A program made the position numbers and the translations under genes. The notes below the pieces were generated by a model, which saw only the letters and a program-made list of their open reading frames with translations, ran no database searches and was not told the origin of the DNA. This document shows, in pieces, positions 10,401 to 23,468 of a stretch of DNA of 64,000 nt. This stretch comes from Lenzites betulinus. Its lineage: Eukaryota > Basidiomycota > Agaricomycetes > Polyporales > Polyporaceae. Numbering within the stretch: position 1 is the first letter of the stretch; each line of letters begins with the position of its first letter. The stretch lies in assembly GCA_022264855.1 (NCBI GenBank), contig JABYQU010000043.1, forward strand, positions 124,001-188,000. The letters are read 5' to 3'.

Positions 10401-13400
10401 GGGAGGATGAGGTGCTTGAACGAGATAGGAAGTCGGGTCTCGGCATGTAACCAGCGGTCGGACACAACAGAGATGTAGTAGTTCGGAGGGACGGGTTCGA
10501 ACATGGGCACGGTGAGCGTTACGTAGTGTTCGTCTTCCGCGTACCGCTGGCGCAGAATGAAGGTGTCGTGGAACAAGATGATCTCGCCGTCGACGTCCTC
10601 GACAAGTATCCAGAAGGACTCCGCGCCTCCGTGGATCTTCTCGTCCCACCGGAAGTCGGGGATGATCGTCAAATCAATGCGAAGCAGGGTGCGGGTGATA
10701 GGCTGAACCTGAGCTTGCAGTCTACGAGCCATACTCAGACAGGCACATCCTGATGTTAAGTCAAAAGACGTACTGAAGCTTGGGGAAGCTGTGGACCAGC
10801 CGGTGGACCGATCGTCCAGCGTTCTGGATGCCAATGAGCTCACCGATCTCGGGCGGGCTCTGTAGATGATATGGAACATTAGTGATTCATCATAGACGAC
10901 ATTCGTCTATGCGCTTACCAAGTCGAAGTAGCGATACCAAGGCTGGCGTGACCGGTGAATATATGCGCGGCGGGAGGACAACGGAAGTGCTTACGAATTG
11001 TTTCGCTTCAGCTTTCCGAATGATATCACCTGGCACGCCCTTGAACTGACGCAACGGTGTCATCGAGCCCCACCTGAAAGTATCGGTTAAAGTATTGGTT
11101 AGCTGGGTTCTCCCAATGGATACACTGGAGCTTACATTCGTCGCTCGACCATCTTGCACAAGTCAAGAGCGGCCTTTGCGGGAACAGCCCAGCCGCGCTT
11201 CAAGCAAATCTCGAAGATAGCTCGAATGATACTGCATTAAACTGTGAGCTAGATATTGAAGCTCACTAGTGAGGTTCCTTACCGTCCTGCCGATTGCTGA
11301 ACATACACCATGTCAGCAACGAGGGCGAAACCTAAACAAGGAGTGAGCGGGGGCCACAATTGATTGTACGTCGGTATAGCGTACCTTCAAGTTTCAGCTG
11401 CGAGACGTAAGCTTGCAAGAGCACGTTGATCTTGGCCGCGGGCTCCTCAACAGACTCCTTCACGGGGATGGGCACCCGCTCCAGCAACTTGCCGAGCTCA
11501 AGTTTCTCCTGTGCAATGTGTCAGGGAGCGTCGCTGCAGCAAATCTATGGGGAACGTACGTCTTGACGAACAGGGATCAACTTGAACTCGTTCGAGAGCG
11601 CAAAGACACGGAACAGCTCAAGCATGGACATGGTAGGACGAAGGTGCTGGTTGTACGTCGCCATCGAGCTGTATGTGACGTAGTAATGCGACGCAATACG
11701 CCCCAACTCTGTACTGTGGAAGCGCCCGGTCGACCGTTCGTACTTGATGAGATGGCACTTCTCCAACAGGGCAGCAGCGGTGTGCACGATGTCGGCCCGC
11801 TTCTGGACCAATGTTGGGTCCCCCTCGAGATAGTCTACTCCGACGCTGTACAAGACAGGGTCCTTGAGCATACGCACGTACCTAGAGAGCTCAAATGTTA
11901 GCAAGACATGCAAGGGCAATGAGGGCATCGCTCACAGGTAGGTGTATCCCAGCCACTGGACGGCTTCATCACGGTTCCGGATAGTCCCGAGGACGATCTC
12001 AGCGTTGAGGTTGTCCGTAAGCTTGGAGACAAACTGCGACTCGATGGGCAGTTGCTGGTTCATCAGACTCAGGTAGTACTGCAGCTCCGAGTGGTTGGTG
12101 ATGATGACGCCCTCTCCGTACGTGTCGTACTGCGGACGACCGGCACGACCGAGCATCTGGAGAACGTCCTGGGATGACAGCTCCACCCACCGACCTTTCT
12201 CAGGGTTGTAGATCTGGGTGCCCTTGATGATGACGGTATGTGCTGGGAGGTTGACACCCCACGCGAGAGTCGCAGTACAGACCAGAACCTGGATGTGGCC
12301 GTCGCCGAAGAGTTCTTCGACGGTCCCGCGATCTTCGCGCGACATACCAGCGTGATGGATACCGAAGCCGAACTGGAGAAGATCCTTGAGGTTCGGGTCT
12401 TTCACGTTCTCCGTCTCCTCCAACAGGATCTCGCGAGTTGCCCCATCGGGCTTGACAAACTGCGTGATGGTCTCCTTCTCCATGGCCATATCGCGAATGA
12501 ACTGAGCAGTCTTCGCGGTCTCCTTTCGGGAGTGGACGAACACGAGCGTCTGGTTCTTGCCCGCCTGGTCGAGAACCTTCTCGTAACAAACCTCGTTCAT
12601 GACCTGGTACCGCTTGATCGCCTTCTTCTCGGTGACACCGATGAACTGTTGCTGAAGGGCGCAAGGGCGGTATGATGCATCGAAGTAGAAGAGACCCTTT
12701 GTCGTGTCCACGCGGAGGAAAGTCGCGACGTCCTGGTAGTTGGGCAGCGTGGCAGAGAGGCCGACAAGACGCACGTACTCGTTCGTCTGCTCCATGCGCC
12801 GAATTGTCCGAGCGATGACCGACTCGAGGACTGGGCCACGTTCATCATGCAACAAGTGAATCTCGTCGATGATGATGAGACGTACGAGGTTTGTGTAACT
12901 CGTATCAGTGCTCTTGCGCGTGATGACGTCCCACTTCTCTGGCGTCGTGACGATGATCTGGGTCTCTGAGATCTGCTGCTTCGTCATTTGCGAGTCACCC
13001 GTGAGCTCCCCGACCTTGATGCCGTAGACCGCCAGTCGCGAGCTGAAGTTGCCGACCATTTCCTGGACGAGGGCCTTCATTGGGGCGATGTAAACAATCT
13101 TGAAGGAGTCGAGATCGAAGGTGCCCGTTGCTTCGTCGCGATACTTCGACAGCTCGTTCAGGATAGTGAGCATGGCCACGTTGGTCTGTCGAAATCCATA
13201 AGTACCTCGTTACTTCGGTTTACTAGATGAGATGTAAATACTCACCTTACCAGCGCCGGTAGGTGCGCAAAGCAGGATGGGTTCGTCAGTGCCGAATGCG
13301 ACGGGGTAGAGCTTGCTCTGGATCCGGTTGAGGTTCCGGTAGCCCTTGAAACCTTCGCGTGCCCATTCAGGCAGCGCCTCGATGAGGACAAGGTCAGAGT

Positions 13401-14817
13401 CGTGCGTAGGCTTCGATTTCGGTGCAGGTACATGAATCTCTTCGTACCCCTTCTTGGCACGCTTGAACGAGCCCTCGGGAAGTTTACACTTCTTGTTTGA
13501 CATCAGGTGGCCACCCTGGCTGAATGCCATGCCCTCGAGGTCGACGGTTGCCTTCGGCTGAACAATTGAGCCTGGTGCAAGCGTTCCGGTCTTGGGTACT
13601 GCCTCGACCTTTGGCTGAGAGTCCACGTCCATTGCGTCTGACTTCGCGTTGGTCTTCCGGTCACCAGCCAATTCCCGCAAGATCCAACCAACGCCCTTCT
13701 CCCGCATTGCGACCTCGACATTGATGCGCTCATCCGAGTCACTGCGCATGAGCTTGGTACACCAGACCACGACGTCGCGGTTCTTGACAAACTTGCGGAT
13801 AAGGGGGAAGTGTTGGTAGTCGAACAGCTCCATGAGCTGGTTTTCGCAGTCACGAACGCTAGACTCGGAACCGAGGACAGAAAGGACGGAGGAGGCCTTG
13901 TCGGCAGCGGTGACAGGATCGGGGTATACCTCCGAGACCTGGCGTTGGACCCAGAAGGCGTCGATGGAATGCGGCGAAACGATGTCCTTGTCGACCTGCG
14001 CCCTCCCCGACGCGGCTGCGGAGGACCCGCCAATGACCAGCTCCTCTTCACCTTCCAAAGACTCTGGTGGCGGTTCCGCACCGTCCGCCGCGGCCCCTTC
14101 CTCCTCTTCGTCAGACTCCTCACGGACCTCATAGCCCTCATCTTCCTCCTCCTCCTCTTCCTCCTCGTCGAAGACGACCGCGACGCCCATCTCATCGTCA
14201 ATCTCTGTCTCCTTCTTCTCCATGTCCGGGTCGGCGGCCTTCTCGTCCTCTACGCCATAGTCGGTGACCTTCTTCGAGAGGTTGATGAGCTGCGAAAACG
14301 TCTCGTTCGACACCGGCCCCAGGATCTCCTCGACCTCCTTCTTCTTGTCGAAGTCCTTCAGGTTCTCGTTCTTGAGCGCCTCCAGGGCCATGTCGGCCGC
14401 GCTGCGAACAACATCTTGCGCTTGGTCCCCGAGGGCGCGGTGAACACTGGCGAGGATAAGCTCGTAGACTTCACGCGTCTCCGCAGTTCGTGGGCGGTAC
14501 GTGAGGCCCTCGACATCCTCCGTCGCCTCGATAATGTCGGTGTAGCCGAAGCCAGTCACGTCTGCTGTTCTCCGCTTTGCAGGCTTGTCCGCGCCCTCCT
14601 GCCTCTCCGCGGCTTTCTTCTTCTTCTTGTCCAGGTCCTTCGGTGCCTCACGTTGCACGCGCGAGCCCATCTCCCTGGGGTCAATCCGGCCAACAAGAGA
14701 TGTCGGGGCGCCATCCGGCTCCTTGTCGCGTCGGGGCAAGGCAGAACGGTCGGCAGTCAGGACCAGAGAAGAGATAGCAGCATAGTTGTAGCCGGACAAG
14801 TCCCTTTTACCCGCCAT
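7403..14817 (-). CDS. brr2: Pre-mRNA-splicing helicase BRR2 (U5 snRNP 200 kDa subunit)
   Basis: Ski2-like RNA helicase that unwinds U4/U6 snRNA during spliceosome activation in the nucleus. It has many exons; the first is 13246-14817 and the second 11936-13185. The start [20 protein letters not shown] is typical of the family. Order: an acidic N-terminal region with a long Glu run; a first helicase cassette with APTGAGKT, DEIH, LSATLPN and GRAGRPQYD; a first Sec63 unit; a second cassette with APTGSGKT but DEVQ in motif II and CGVS in place of SAT; then MGRACRP and a second Sec63 unit. The protein ends in an acidic Glu/Asp/Ser tail at 7403. The second cassette therefore looks ATP-binding but catalytically degenerate, as known for Brr2. 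It is convergent with the DUF4246 gene, with 156 bp between stops. Confidence 0.95.
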
Positions 14818-15183
14818 ATTGACAGCAGCAAGAGGAAAGAAGGAATGTGGTGAGGGTCGTCGAGCGGGTCGTCGACGTCGTGAACGACGGTGAGGGATGC
14901 ACGAACCGCAACGCTGAGCCACCTAAACTTTGGTCGGTAACTTCCGATGGGCGCTTACCCCTGCACGCGCTTACGTCCTCCCTTTGGGCGTCTCTACCTC
15001 CGTCTTTCTACCAACCACCTCGTGAAAGCTTAACCACCCGAAACTTCGGGTGGAAGTGTCTGCATCATGATGGTACAGGAATTGGCCATTAAATTTCATC
15101 ATTGATTTGTAGTCTTTATCGTGATGTCTAGCGGACCACGCTAAGTACTCTTGGGCAGAAAGCTTTATCGCAGTACTCAAGCA
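14818..15183. other. Intergenic: BRR2 5' side
   Basis: Holds the BRR2 promoter/5' UTR and the 3' end region of GST B. Overlapping antisense reading frames exist but no protein family is recognised. Confidence 0.5.
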
Positions 15184-16202
15184 CTAATCACTAGGCTGGT
15201 TCTTTACAGGGACGCGTATATCGCTGGTGAACATCCCGGTCCTGCGGATACGCTCAATGCGCCGTTCCAAACCGCGTTTCACAGCAGCCTGTTCGGTACA
15301 GAAAACGAAGTTGTCAAGAATATTGTACATGAGCCTATACTCGAATCACATACCTCATCGTAGCATTTGGACATGCTAGGACGCGCGAAGTTGTCCTCAA
15401 AGTATTTGCGCAATCTTTCAAACCGCGGAGAGTGATACGCGTCCAGCGACTCCTTCCTGGACTCCGGCGTGAACGTCCCCAGCCCGGTTTCGATCGAGAT
15501 GACCCAGCGCATGAGGATAGGCACGAAGGTAGCGTCGGCGATCGACCATTCCCCAGCAGCAAATCCGGTAGGAGGGAGCATCGCCTGCAGAGCTTCCAAG
15601 ACCGAGTGGGCATCCTCCGCCGGGCCGTTCATGCACCAGAAGCGCACGAACGGCGTCAGGAGCTTCGTGTCCGCGATTTGGCAGAACAGACGAGCGTGTG
15701 CGCGCAAGACGGGATCGGCGGGAAGGAGATGCGCTTCCGGGAAGATGTCCGCGAGGAACTCGAGGATGACCACCGATTCCGCTACTTTAGCAGCATCGGG
15801 GGAAGGCGCTTCGTCCGGGTGAAGCTCTGGACCCCCGTAAACAAGCAGAGGGACCTACGCCGGCAATGATGAGAAGCCTTTTCAAATGCGATATCAAGTC
15901 AAACGCTTCAGACTCACCTTCCCGCCGTTGGGATATACCTTCTGCTCGTACCAGTTCGGCTTCTCGAGTGTGTCGATAGTGATCATATTATATTTTGCGC
16001 CCGCCTCTTCTAATGCCAAACGAACCTGGAGTAAACGTGATGCTGTATGAGTACACGGCGGGATAGCGGCGGTTTCATGGCTCGTACTCGATGGACGAAC
16101 GGAGAGTCCTACACGCAGTCCTTAGCTTGTTACACGGAGGTGCACCCAAAGTTAGGTACACACCAGCGCGGAGTACAATGTAAGCCTCTTCGTCTCTGGC
16201 AT
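15184..16202 (-). CDS. Omega-like glutathione S-transferase, Ser type (GST B)
   Basis: Exons on the minus strand: 16164-16202, 16088-16108, 15918-16025, 15354-15854 and 15184-15288 (257 aa). It starts MPETKRLTLYSAL. The 21-nt second exon encodes DSPFVHR, so Ser replaces the Cys seen in GSTs A and E. The C-terminal domain carries [16 protein letters not shown]. The last exon adds a longer basic tail (AAVKRGLERRIERIRR) than its paralogues have. Ser-type fungal omega-like GSTs are known to bind or deglutathionylate wood-derived and xenobiotic compounds; that role is inferred here. It lies in tandem with GST C, same strand, 576 bp apart. Confidence 0.88.
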
Positions 16203-16778
16203 CACTGAGTAGCCGATGTTGTTGCAGCGATGGGATGCCGGATGTTTTTTGACACGGACCAGCCTCAGACCCTTCTTATAAGACGCCGCTACAATGAATT
16301 GCGTCGCTAATTACCAGTGGAAGTAACACGAGCTCCTGGCGGTCCAACCTATATACCGAGCTGGCCGGGATTTTACAGCGGCTGCATACAACGCCACTAG
16401 TAATCATATCAGAAACAACTGCGGGGAGGTCGCACGCTGAGCAGAACTTACGCACTAGATCCCAACTTGCTTCCCACCACAGCAGGCCTACCTGCGTAGA
16501 ATTGCAGATACGGCCCGGGGCGCCCATGAAGACACGTTGCAACTGCGTTTGCACAGTCTTAACAACGTTCTGCGCGTATCGAGAGACGTGAGTAGATTGA
16601 ACAACATCAGAACTAACAGCTCACCTGAACTCCACCTGCGGGTTTCATCGTAGATCGTGTGTCCGGTCGTTTAAAGGGGAGCACATCGCAGCCTATATCG
16701 CAGCACGGAGCGAGAGTGTACATTGCGCTTTCATACTACTACAAAGGGACTTGGAGCAGACGTATAACATTCACTTCA
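16203..16778 (-). other. Intergenic between tandem GSTs B and C
   Basis: Contains the GST B promoter. An AT-rich TATA-like element lies at 16274-16282. The rest shows no exon that fits a GST or any other family. Confidence 0.5.
16274..16282 (-). promoter_or_regulatory. TATA-like element of GST B
   Basis: CTTATAAGA on the minus strand, about 75 bp upstream of the start codon. Confidence 0.45.
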
Positions 16779-17747
16779 TCAATGCACGGCGCCGGTCTTG
16801 CGGAATAGCTCCATACGCGCCTCGAACTTTTCCTTCACAGCGGCCTGTGCGAAAGCGGATCAGGCGGCATGTTCGCCGAAGTTTATGATAACACCTCACC
16901 TCATTCCACACCTTCTGCACGTTGGGGCGCGCCAGGTTGTCTTCGACGTACTTAGCCAGCCGCGCATACCTCGGGGACTCGACGATGTCCAGGGCCTCCT
17001 TCACGGCCTCGGGTGTCAGGAGACCATATCCGTTTCTGAGACATAACAGCAGGCGATTGAGGATTGGCAACGCAGCGGCGTCTGCGATGGACCACTCGCC
17101 CACGGCGAATCCGGTGGGCGGGAGACGACCTTGGAAGTCGTCCAAAGCAGACAGAAGCGTGTCCAAAGGGTTTCCCATGAAGAAGAACCCAACGAACGCT
17201 TTCGCGAGGGAGGGCTCGGCCGCGTTGAAGAGCCGCACGCGGGCACGGAGGGCGGGGTCCGAAGGCAGAAGTTGCGCGCTCGGGAAGATGTCCGCGAGGA
17301 ACTCCAGGATGACAAGAGACTCCGGGATCTTGACAGAGTCCGGGGAGGGGGCCTCGTCTGGATGAAGCTCAGGTCCACCATACACGAGGAAGGGGACCTG
17401 ACCGTGCGATCATTAGTATTCGCGCGCCGGAGTATACCGTCCCCTGTGATGACTGACCTCGGCGCGACTAGGGTACACCTTCTGCTTGTACCATTCCGGC
17501 TTGTTCATCAAGTCGATCCAAATAACGTTGTACTTCGCTCCTGCCTGCTCGAGAGCCAGACGCACCTATTGAGCAGCATGAGCCTTGAAGTCTCCGGAAT
17601 CTGATTCATTATCAAGGTACTTACTCTCTCGGGATACGGGGAATCCTGTTGGTTATATTTTTGTTAATACAGTGTTGATGAAAGGCTCTGCCAACGTGGT
17701 CTACGTACCACGGCCGCATACAGTGTGATATTCTGGGTGTCGGACAT
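16779..17747 (-). CDS. Omega-like glutathione S-transferase, Ser type (GST C)
   Basis: Exons on the minus strand: 17709-17747, 17625-17645, 17458-17565, 16900-17397 and 16779-16844 (243 aa). It starts [13 protein letters not shown]. The 21-nt exon encodes DSPYPER, a Ser-type active site. It shares the segments [26 protein letters not shown] and [15 protein letters not shown] with GST B, so the two are recent tandem relatives. Exon lengths 39, 21 and 108 are identical between B and C. It is expected to act on glutathione conjugates in the cytosol; substrates are unknown. Confidence 0.88.
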
Positions 17748-19234
17748 GGTTAGCTATTGCTGGCGTAAAAAGTGGGTGAAGGGCCCGTCTTATTATACCC
17801 TGATTATCATCCAAGATACTGGCCCGGGTGCAGTTTTAGAGAAGCACAGAATACGCCCGATGCCGTTGCACGCGGCCGCAGGTTCACACCTGTGATCAAC
17901 GGACCACCTTGCAGAACGTTCGGGTCCATTCGTGTTACGACAAGCGATAGAAACTGAGCGCTGCCAAGGGTTCGTGCGCAGCATGTACCTGCGAATTCTC
18001 TCCCATATATGACCCCCGCTTATTAAGGTCATCGATGGAGGAAGAGGAATGCAGTGACAACAGCGTCAACTTGAATGTTCGCTGCGTGGGCGATAGCAAC
18101 AGCACAGTCTATCGGCGCGATCGTCTTGTCGCTTCATCAGCTCCTGCGTCGTGCGACCCGGCAATACTCAAGTTACGCAACACGACGCACGATACAGGGC
18201 GCGCGGTGAACGCCGCCGACGGTGATGCGTCTACGTCTTCGTTATGTCCATCATCATGGCGTTGCATGCGCCGGCGGCCGAACGGACCAGTGTGTCAATG
18301 TACATGTGACGCTGGATACCAGGGTACGTATGTTGTAAGCATCTTAGATACAAACATTACGAACTACGTAGAACGCACGATATGAATACGGCCATTTTGG
18401 CGAGCTTTGCGGAAACTTGGCGTGACCGTATGTTGTCATCAAGAAGGCAGACCGCATTCTGACTTTCAGGTGTTGGTGCGGTAGGTCATGCAGGACTATG
18501 CCTCTAGGTGATGTAACACTTGGGACCATGAAGTGGCATACTTAAGCTTGGACTATCCCGGAACGCAACGCGAACGTCGTCGTAGTAGATATACAGAGAA
18601 GTATTGCGGGCGCTTATAGACATTTGCACTGCAGTGACGATTGTGGCGTCCTCCAGCGGCGAGTCTCAGTGATTAAATCTGGATCTCTGGATTCTCCCCT
18701 GAGCACGGATATACAATCTATTACAACATCACCGGGACGCTATATTGATGTCCTCAGCATCCCTAGACATTTAAAGGGCATTATCGATTCGGCGGTCCAA
18801 ACCCACGACAAAACGACGGCAGTCACGAAGCCCGGTCGCAACGCGCAAGCCCCTGCGCCCCTGATGAGGGTCAGATCTATATTAATACTCGAGTCTCGGT
18901 GCACCTCGACAGGCAGAGTTGATATCATCGATGATCACTTACTCATTATTCAGTTATTCATGATCACCGGAGCATAGAACGCAAACGAACGAGCGGAGGA
19001 TATTGTCATTACCCTGCACGCAGTACGTACCATCACTCCGTTCTAGGTACCCAAGGCGTGCTCAAGGCCATTTGTCTCGGTAGACCTCGCCCTCCACATG
19101 CGCCTCCTCAGATCTCAGACTGAGACCGGCGAGGCCCAAAAGGCCGCCATGCACCGCCTGTGCTCCCTCAGACTCTTTTCCAACCCCCCCTTGCCTCCCG
19201 CCCTCGCAAGCCCGCACGCGAAACAGCACCCAAC
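17748..19234. other. Divergent intergenic region, GST C / FAD oxidoreductase
   Basis: About 1.5 kb. Several open stretches of 60-117 codons occur, but none shows family similarity, a plausible splice pattern or codon bias like the neighbours. It probably carries promoters of both flanking genes, or degraded sequence. Confidence 0.5.
17791..17798 (-). promoter_or_regulatory. TATA-like element of GST C
   Basis: TATAATA read on the minus strand, about 45-50 bp upstream of the start codon. A GGGCCC hexamer lies just beside it, as also seen at the lipase promoter. Confidence 0.4.
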
Positions 19235-20923
19235 ATGGCAGAGCTCCAGTCCAAAATTCAAGGCACTATCCTCACGCCTGAGTCCGGCGACGCTTACATC
19301 GCTGCCCTTCGCCGCAACTCCGATCTCTCAATTCTTCCGGCCAAGCTCATCGTTCAGCCTGCGACGTACGAGGACATCCCGTCCGTAATCGCGTACGCGA
19401 CCGGCCAGACGCCTCCCCTCGAGATTGCTGTCAAGGGCGGCGGCGCGCATTCCTCCACTTGGGCTAGCTCCGACGGCGGCCTCGTCATCGACCTATCCAA
19501 GCTCAACAAGGTTACCCTCGCAGAGGACAAGCAGTCCGTGTCTGTCCAGGGCGGCGCACTCTGGGGCGATGTGTATGAGGTCACGAAGGAAGCGCAAGTC
19601 GACGTTGTCGGCTCGCCCCTCTGGTTTGTCGGTGTGGGAGGGTTCACACTCGGTGGCGGGTACGGTCCATTGAGCGGGGAGCACGGGCTGGCCATCGATA
19701 ACCTCCTGAGCGCGACCGTGGTCCTGGCTGATGGCCGGATCGTCAAGGCGAGCAAGGACGAAGAGCCAGATTTGTTCTGGGCCATCCGCGGTAAGTCCGT
19801 TTCATATGCTTGCATCGGGCGCTGTGCTGACACAGCCCCACTCATTAGGCGGCGGCGGCCAATTTGGTATCGTCGTCGAGTTTATCTTCAAGGTGCACCC
19901 GTATGCTGGCCCGTTCGGCTCGGGGATCATTGCGTATCCCGGCACCGAGATCGCCAACGTCTTGGAGATCATCAAGGTGGCTTGATTAAATCCATCCTTA
20001 CTCCGAAGACTGACCTTCCATCCACCCGCGCGCAGGAGTGGAAGACGAAGCAAACGCCTGCTGAACGTCTCACATTGAACTTCTCCCGGCCGCCGCCTCT
20101 CTTCAAGGTAACCAACACCGCGCCGCAGCGAAAACATCAGCTAACTTGGCGCCACAGCCCTCCATCGCTCTTCTCCCCACCGTCCTTCACGACACTGATG
20201 GCACGCGGGCCCAGACGGTGCTCGCGCCCTTCACGGAGGGCTCTGTGAAGCCTGTGTTCGCAAAGGTCGCAACCGCGCCCGACTTCCTCGCCCTCTCGCA
20301 TGCGGCGGACGCCTCGCTCGCCCACGCCCCGCGGCGGCTCGCGATCCGCGGCACCTTCATCTCCGACCTCTACCCCGAGCTCCTGCTCGCCGCGTGGGAG
20401 AAGTGGGTCGCGTTCACCGAGACAAGCGAGGAGGTGCGCGGGTCCGGCATGCTCTGGGACCTCACGAGCCCCGCGAAGCTCGTCGAGGTCGGTGTCGCGG
20501 ACACCGCGCTCAAGCTGCGTACGCCCCACTACTGGATGGCCGTGCAGGGCAGGTGCGTCGATGTTGCTTTGATAGGATCGAAGCCCATGTCCGTGTTCAC
20601 CGAACCGGGTACCCGGGCATGGGCTCACCGGGCTCGCATCCGAACACCGAACTGAACCCGTCTGTTTTCCTGACAGATCGACGACGGACGCGTCTGTCGA
20701 CGCCGCGCGGGCTTTCACAGAACAGATCGTGCAGTTTGTGCGGGAGAAGAACGCGGAGCTGTCGGGTCAGGACCTGGGCTGGTTCGTCAACATGAGTCAA
20801 GGCACGGAGAAGCCGGAAGATGTATTCGGGGAGCACCTCCCCCGCTTGCGCAAGATCAAGGCGAAGTACGACCCGAAGAATGTATGGAACAAGGGCTTCG
20901 TAATTGAGCCGCTGTTGGAGTAG
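19235..20923 (+). CDS. FAD-linked oxidoreductase (berberine bridge / 6-hydroxynicotine oxidase type)
   Basis: Exons 19235-19790, 19849-19976, 20036-20107, 20158-20552 and 20677-20923; 465 aa. Oxidises an unknown organic substrate with FAD and O2. The PCMH-type FAD domain shows AVKGGGAHSSTWAS (candidate FAD-linking His), LVIDLSKLN, GVGGFTLGGGYGPLSGEHG and LVLADG-like ATVVLADGRIV. The BBE domain ends with YDPKNVWNKGFVIEPL. The position of the second covalent Cys of true berberine bridge enzymes is taken by SPLWFVG, so at most single covalent FAD attachment is expected. The start at 19235 begins MAELQSK. An in-frame ATG at 19160 would add 25 residues with no clear signal peptide. Fungal relatives often occur in secondary metabolism or detoxification. 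Confidence 0.9.
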
Positions 20924-21671
20924 ATGGCCGACATGCCCATAAAATCTCGCAGCCTGAGTGTATGTACGATAGCTGTTCCCCTAACATGACGACCAAGAGA
21001 CCAAGAGACACACTGCTTGAGTGGATGCTCTGAGATGTTCTAAAGGCATTGCCGGGAGTTTGAATGCTCCGCAATGTATCCTCAACAGGTAAGCAACAGC
21101 TCTAGCCACTCCCTGCCGGATCGGACACCGTCACTGACAGTCATCCGCATCTCGTGTGCGGCCCAGGAGCGTGTGTGCTGCCATGAGATATCGAGACCCC
21201 ATCTCCTTCGCTGACGCTTGTATCAGAGAAGCCCCCACTAGGCTATCCCGAAGCTTGTAGAATGACTGTCGCTGATGGACACCGGCGTGATCGCACGCAG
21301 CTGTACTACGGCCGATGCTTCAGAGCCCCGCACGACGCCATCCAGTCCCACGGACGTGCGCGGCACGCCCGCCCGTCTCCCAGTTGCAGCATCTTGTCCG
21401 TGGCTGCGCTGATGGTCCGTCCACGGGGCGGGCGTTTCTCCCATAGACACTGCGTGGTGTTCCTAGAGAAGCGCACTGGATCACCCGTACATCCGGCGTT
21501 ATGCACTGTTGCCCGTCTGGCTGCGACATCTCCTATTGCCAACTGTCCATGATGCTGTCATCGCCCCGCCGGGGCGTTTGATAAACGTGTGCTCCCCCAG
21601 TGTACTACCCAAGGGAGCTACGCACATCGATTCACCCTCTGCCCGCCCATCCCACAGGCTGCACACCTTCG
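20924..21671. other. Intergenic
   Basis: Between two (+) genes. Overlapping short frames on both strands were examined and none is recognisable. Expected to hold the oxidoreductase 3' UTR and the promoter of the membrane protein. Confidence 0.5.
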
Positions 21672-23018
21672 ATGGCGTCGGGCATGCAGATTGACACCGC
21701 AGAGCTAGCAGGACTTGCTGTCGAAGGCGGGTTGTATGGTGCGTGTGCTACATTCCCTAACATAGGGACGACCAGGAATATCGCTACTGATCGGCGCCCC
21801 TCAATCTGCCCACAGGTGTCTTTGTCTGTCTATTCGGTGTGTGCGGGTACGACCTCATGCAGCGCCGCGCGCGGGTCGGCACACAGCTGAGCTGGCCGAT
21901 GGTCCTCGCTTCGGTGCTGCTCATCATCATCGCCACTGTGCGCTTTGTGGTCGATACCGCCAACATATTCGTCGCGTTCATTCGCCACGATCCGCGCTCT
22001 TTGCGCATTGCATATCTTACCGACGTCACACAACCACTCTTTACAACTAGGCACAGCTTACTTATCGTGGCGCTCCTGATCGGAGACTCCTTCGTGGTGT
22101 GTACTAGTCATCTCCCCCCAGCGGTATCATCAAACAATCCATCTGACATATGCTATGGTATATCGTAGAACTACCGATGTTGGGTCGTATGGGGCAAACG
22201 CATATGGATCGTCCTCTTCCCCATCGGTCTCTCATTCACCAGCACGGGTCGGTCCTAACACACAACTTACCATCCCTATCACGGTGAACCTAACCGCATA
22301 TGAACAGCCATCGGATCCTACACTATGTGGGCGTACGGCAACCTCCCCAACCAAACATTCCTCTCCGAGAGCGATTGGCTCAAAGCCTTCTTCGCGCTCA
22401 GTCTCGTCGCCAATGCAGTGGCCAGCCGTGCGTCCCTCTCCATGACACTAGTATGCGAGGCTTGATGTTAAAAATCTCCCTCTGCGTAGTTTTGCTCGCG
22501 TTTCGCATCTGGTCGCTCGACTACCAGATGGCGCACACAACCGACCTCGATCGCGCGCGGTTCGTGCGCATAGCGATCGATAGCGGCGCCCTCAACGGCC
22601 TCTTCCTCTTCGTCTATGTCATGACCCTCAACTTCGGCTCGCAGGGGCTCGGTATTATGTCCGGAATGGTACGCACGCGGTCATCTCACTGTTCCCCAGC
22701 TCCAAGACTAAATGGAGCGTGTATCACCTCCAGGCGGTCCCGTTCACCGGAATCGTCTTCTTCATCGTCATCCTGCGTATCGGGCGCCAGCGGCACGACG
22801 ACTCGTTCTTCGCTGACCGCGCGCCTGTGTCGACGATGTCGTGGGCAGTCGGCGCGAAGGGCTCGCGCGGCGCCCGCTTCGGCGCGCCGTCGTCGACGCT
22901 CGCGGCGGGGAAGAGGATGCCGCTCGAGGTGCATGTGCACCAGTCGACGAGCAGGGACTCGAAGCAGGACTTGGCGCTGGAGCCGTTGTCGAGCATGACG
23001 TTCAGCAACGCTCCTTGA
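21672..23018 (+). CDS. Multi-pass membrane protein, basidiomycete 7TM-like family
   Basis: Exons 21672-21738, 21816-22096, 22169-22247, 22308-22427, 22490-22668 and 22734-23018 (about 336 aa). Hydrophobic helices are visible at GLYGVFVCLFGVCGY, PMVLASVLLIIIATVRFVV, SLLIVALLIGDSFV, IWIVLFPIGLSFTSTA, AFFALSLVANAVAS, ALNGLFLFVYVMTLNF and FTGIVFFIVILRIG. This gives about seven, with an aromatic/Arg YRCWVVWGKR loop. The cytosolic tail is Ser-rich. The architecture matches the large group of uncharacterised basidiomycete integral membrane proteins of DUF6533/6534 type; this is recall of architecture, not a search. Ligand and function are unknown. The last intron boundary is the least certain. Confidence 0.7.
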
Positions 23019-23468
23019 TGCTGGACGTGCTGTGTACGACTGGGGCTGGGTGGTTGACGGGCGTGGGTGGACGCTCAGACGGTTGTACTGTGCAGTGTAC
23101 TAGTAATAGCACTATGTACGTGTCATCCCGTAGCGTTGTGTGTACAATCATCCTGTCGTGCTTCCTCGAAGGCGCGCGAGAAACCCCGGATGACAGGCTC
23201 CGGAGCAGATCCTGCGATGCAGACAAGCTGAGTCGGTGACCCGTATAGTGGCTATGCCAGGTTCGCGAAGGTGTAAACGATTGCATCCGCCGGATCGCTC
23301 GCCCATGTTCTATAACCGTGACTACCAGCGCAAACATTCGCACGCACTCACCAAGAACGTCTTTGGCATATTTGGGAGAGCACCGGCGAATCGACTCGGC
23401 CAGGACGGTCCCGCGGAAGCTTACAAGTCACGAATCATCATCAATAAAACCCTTAAATCATAAAAATA
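23019..23468. other. Convergent intergenic region
   Basis: 3' ends of the membrane protein (+) and lipase (-) face each other. Nothing coding was seen. Confidence 0.5.

Noticed and set aside
13810..14853. Long 347-codon frame opposite BRR2 exon 1
   Set aside because: It mirrors the acidic BRR2 N-terminus; Leu-rich composition from antisense Glu codons, no family signal.
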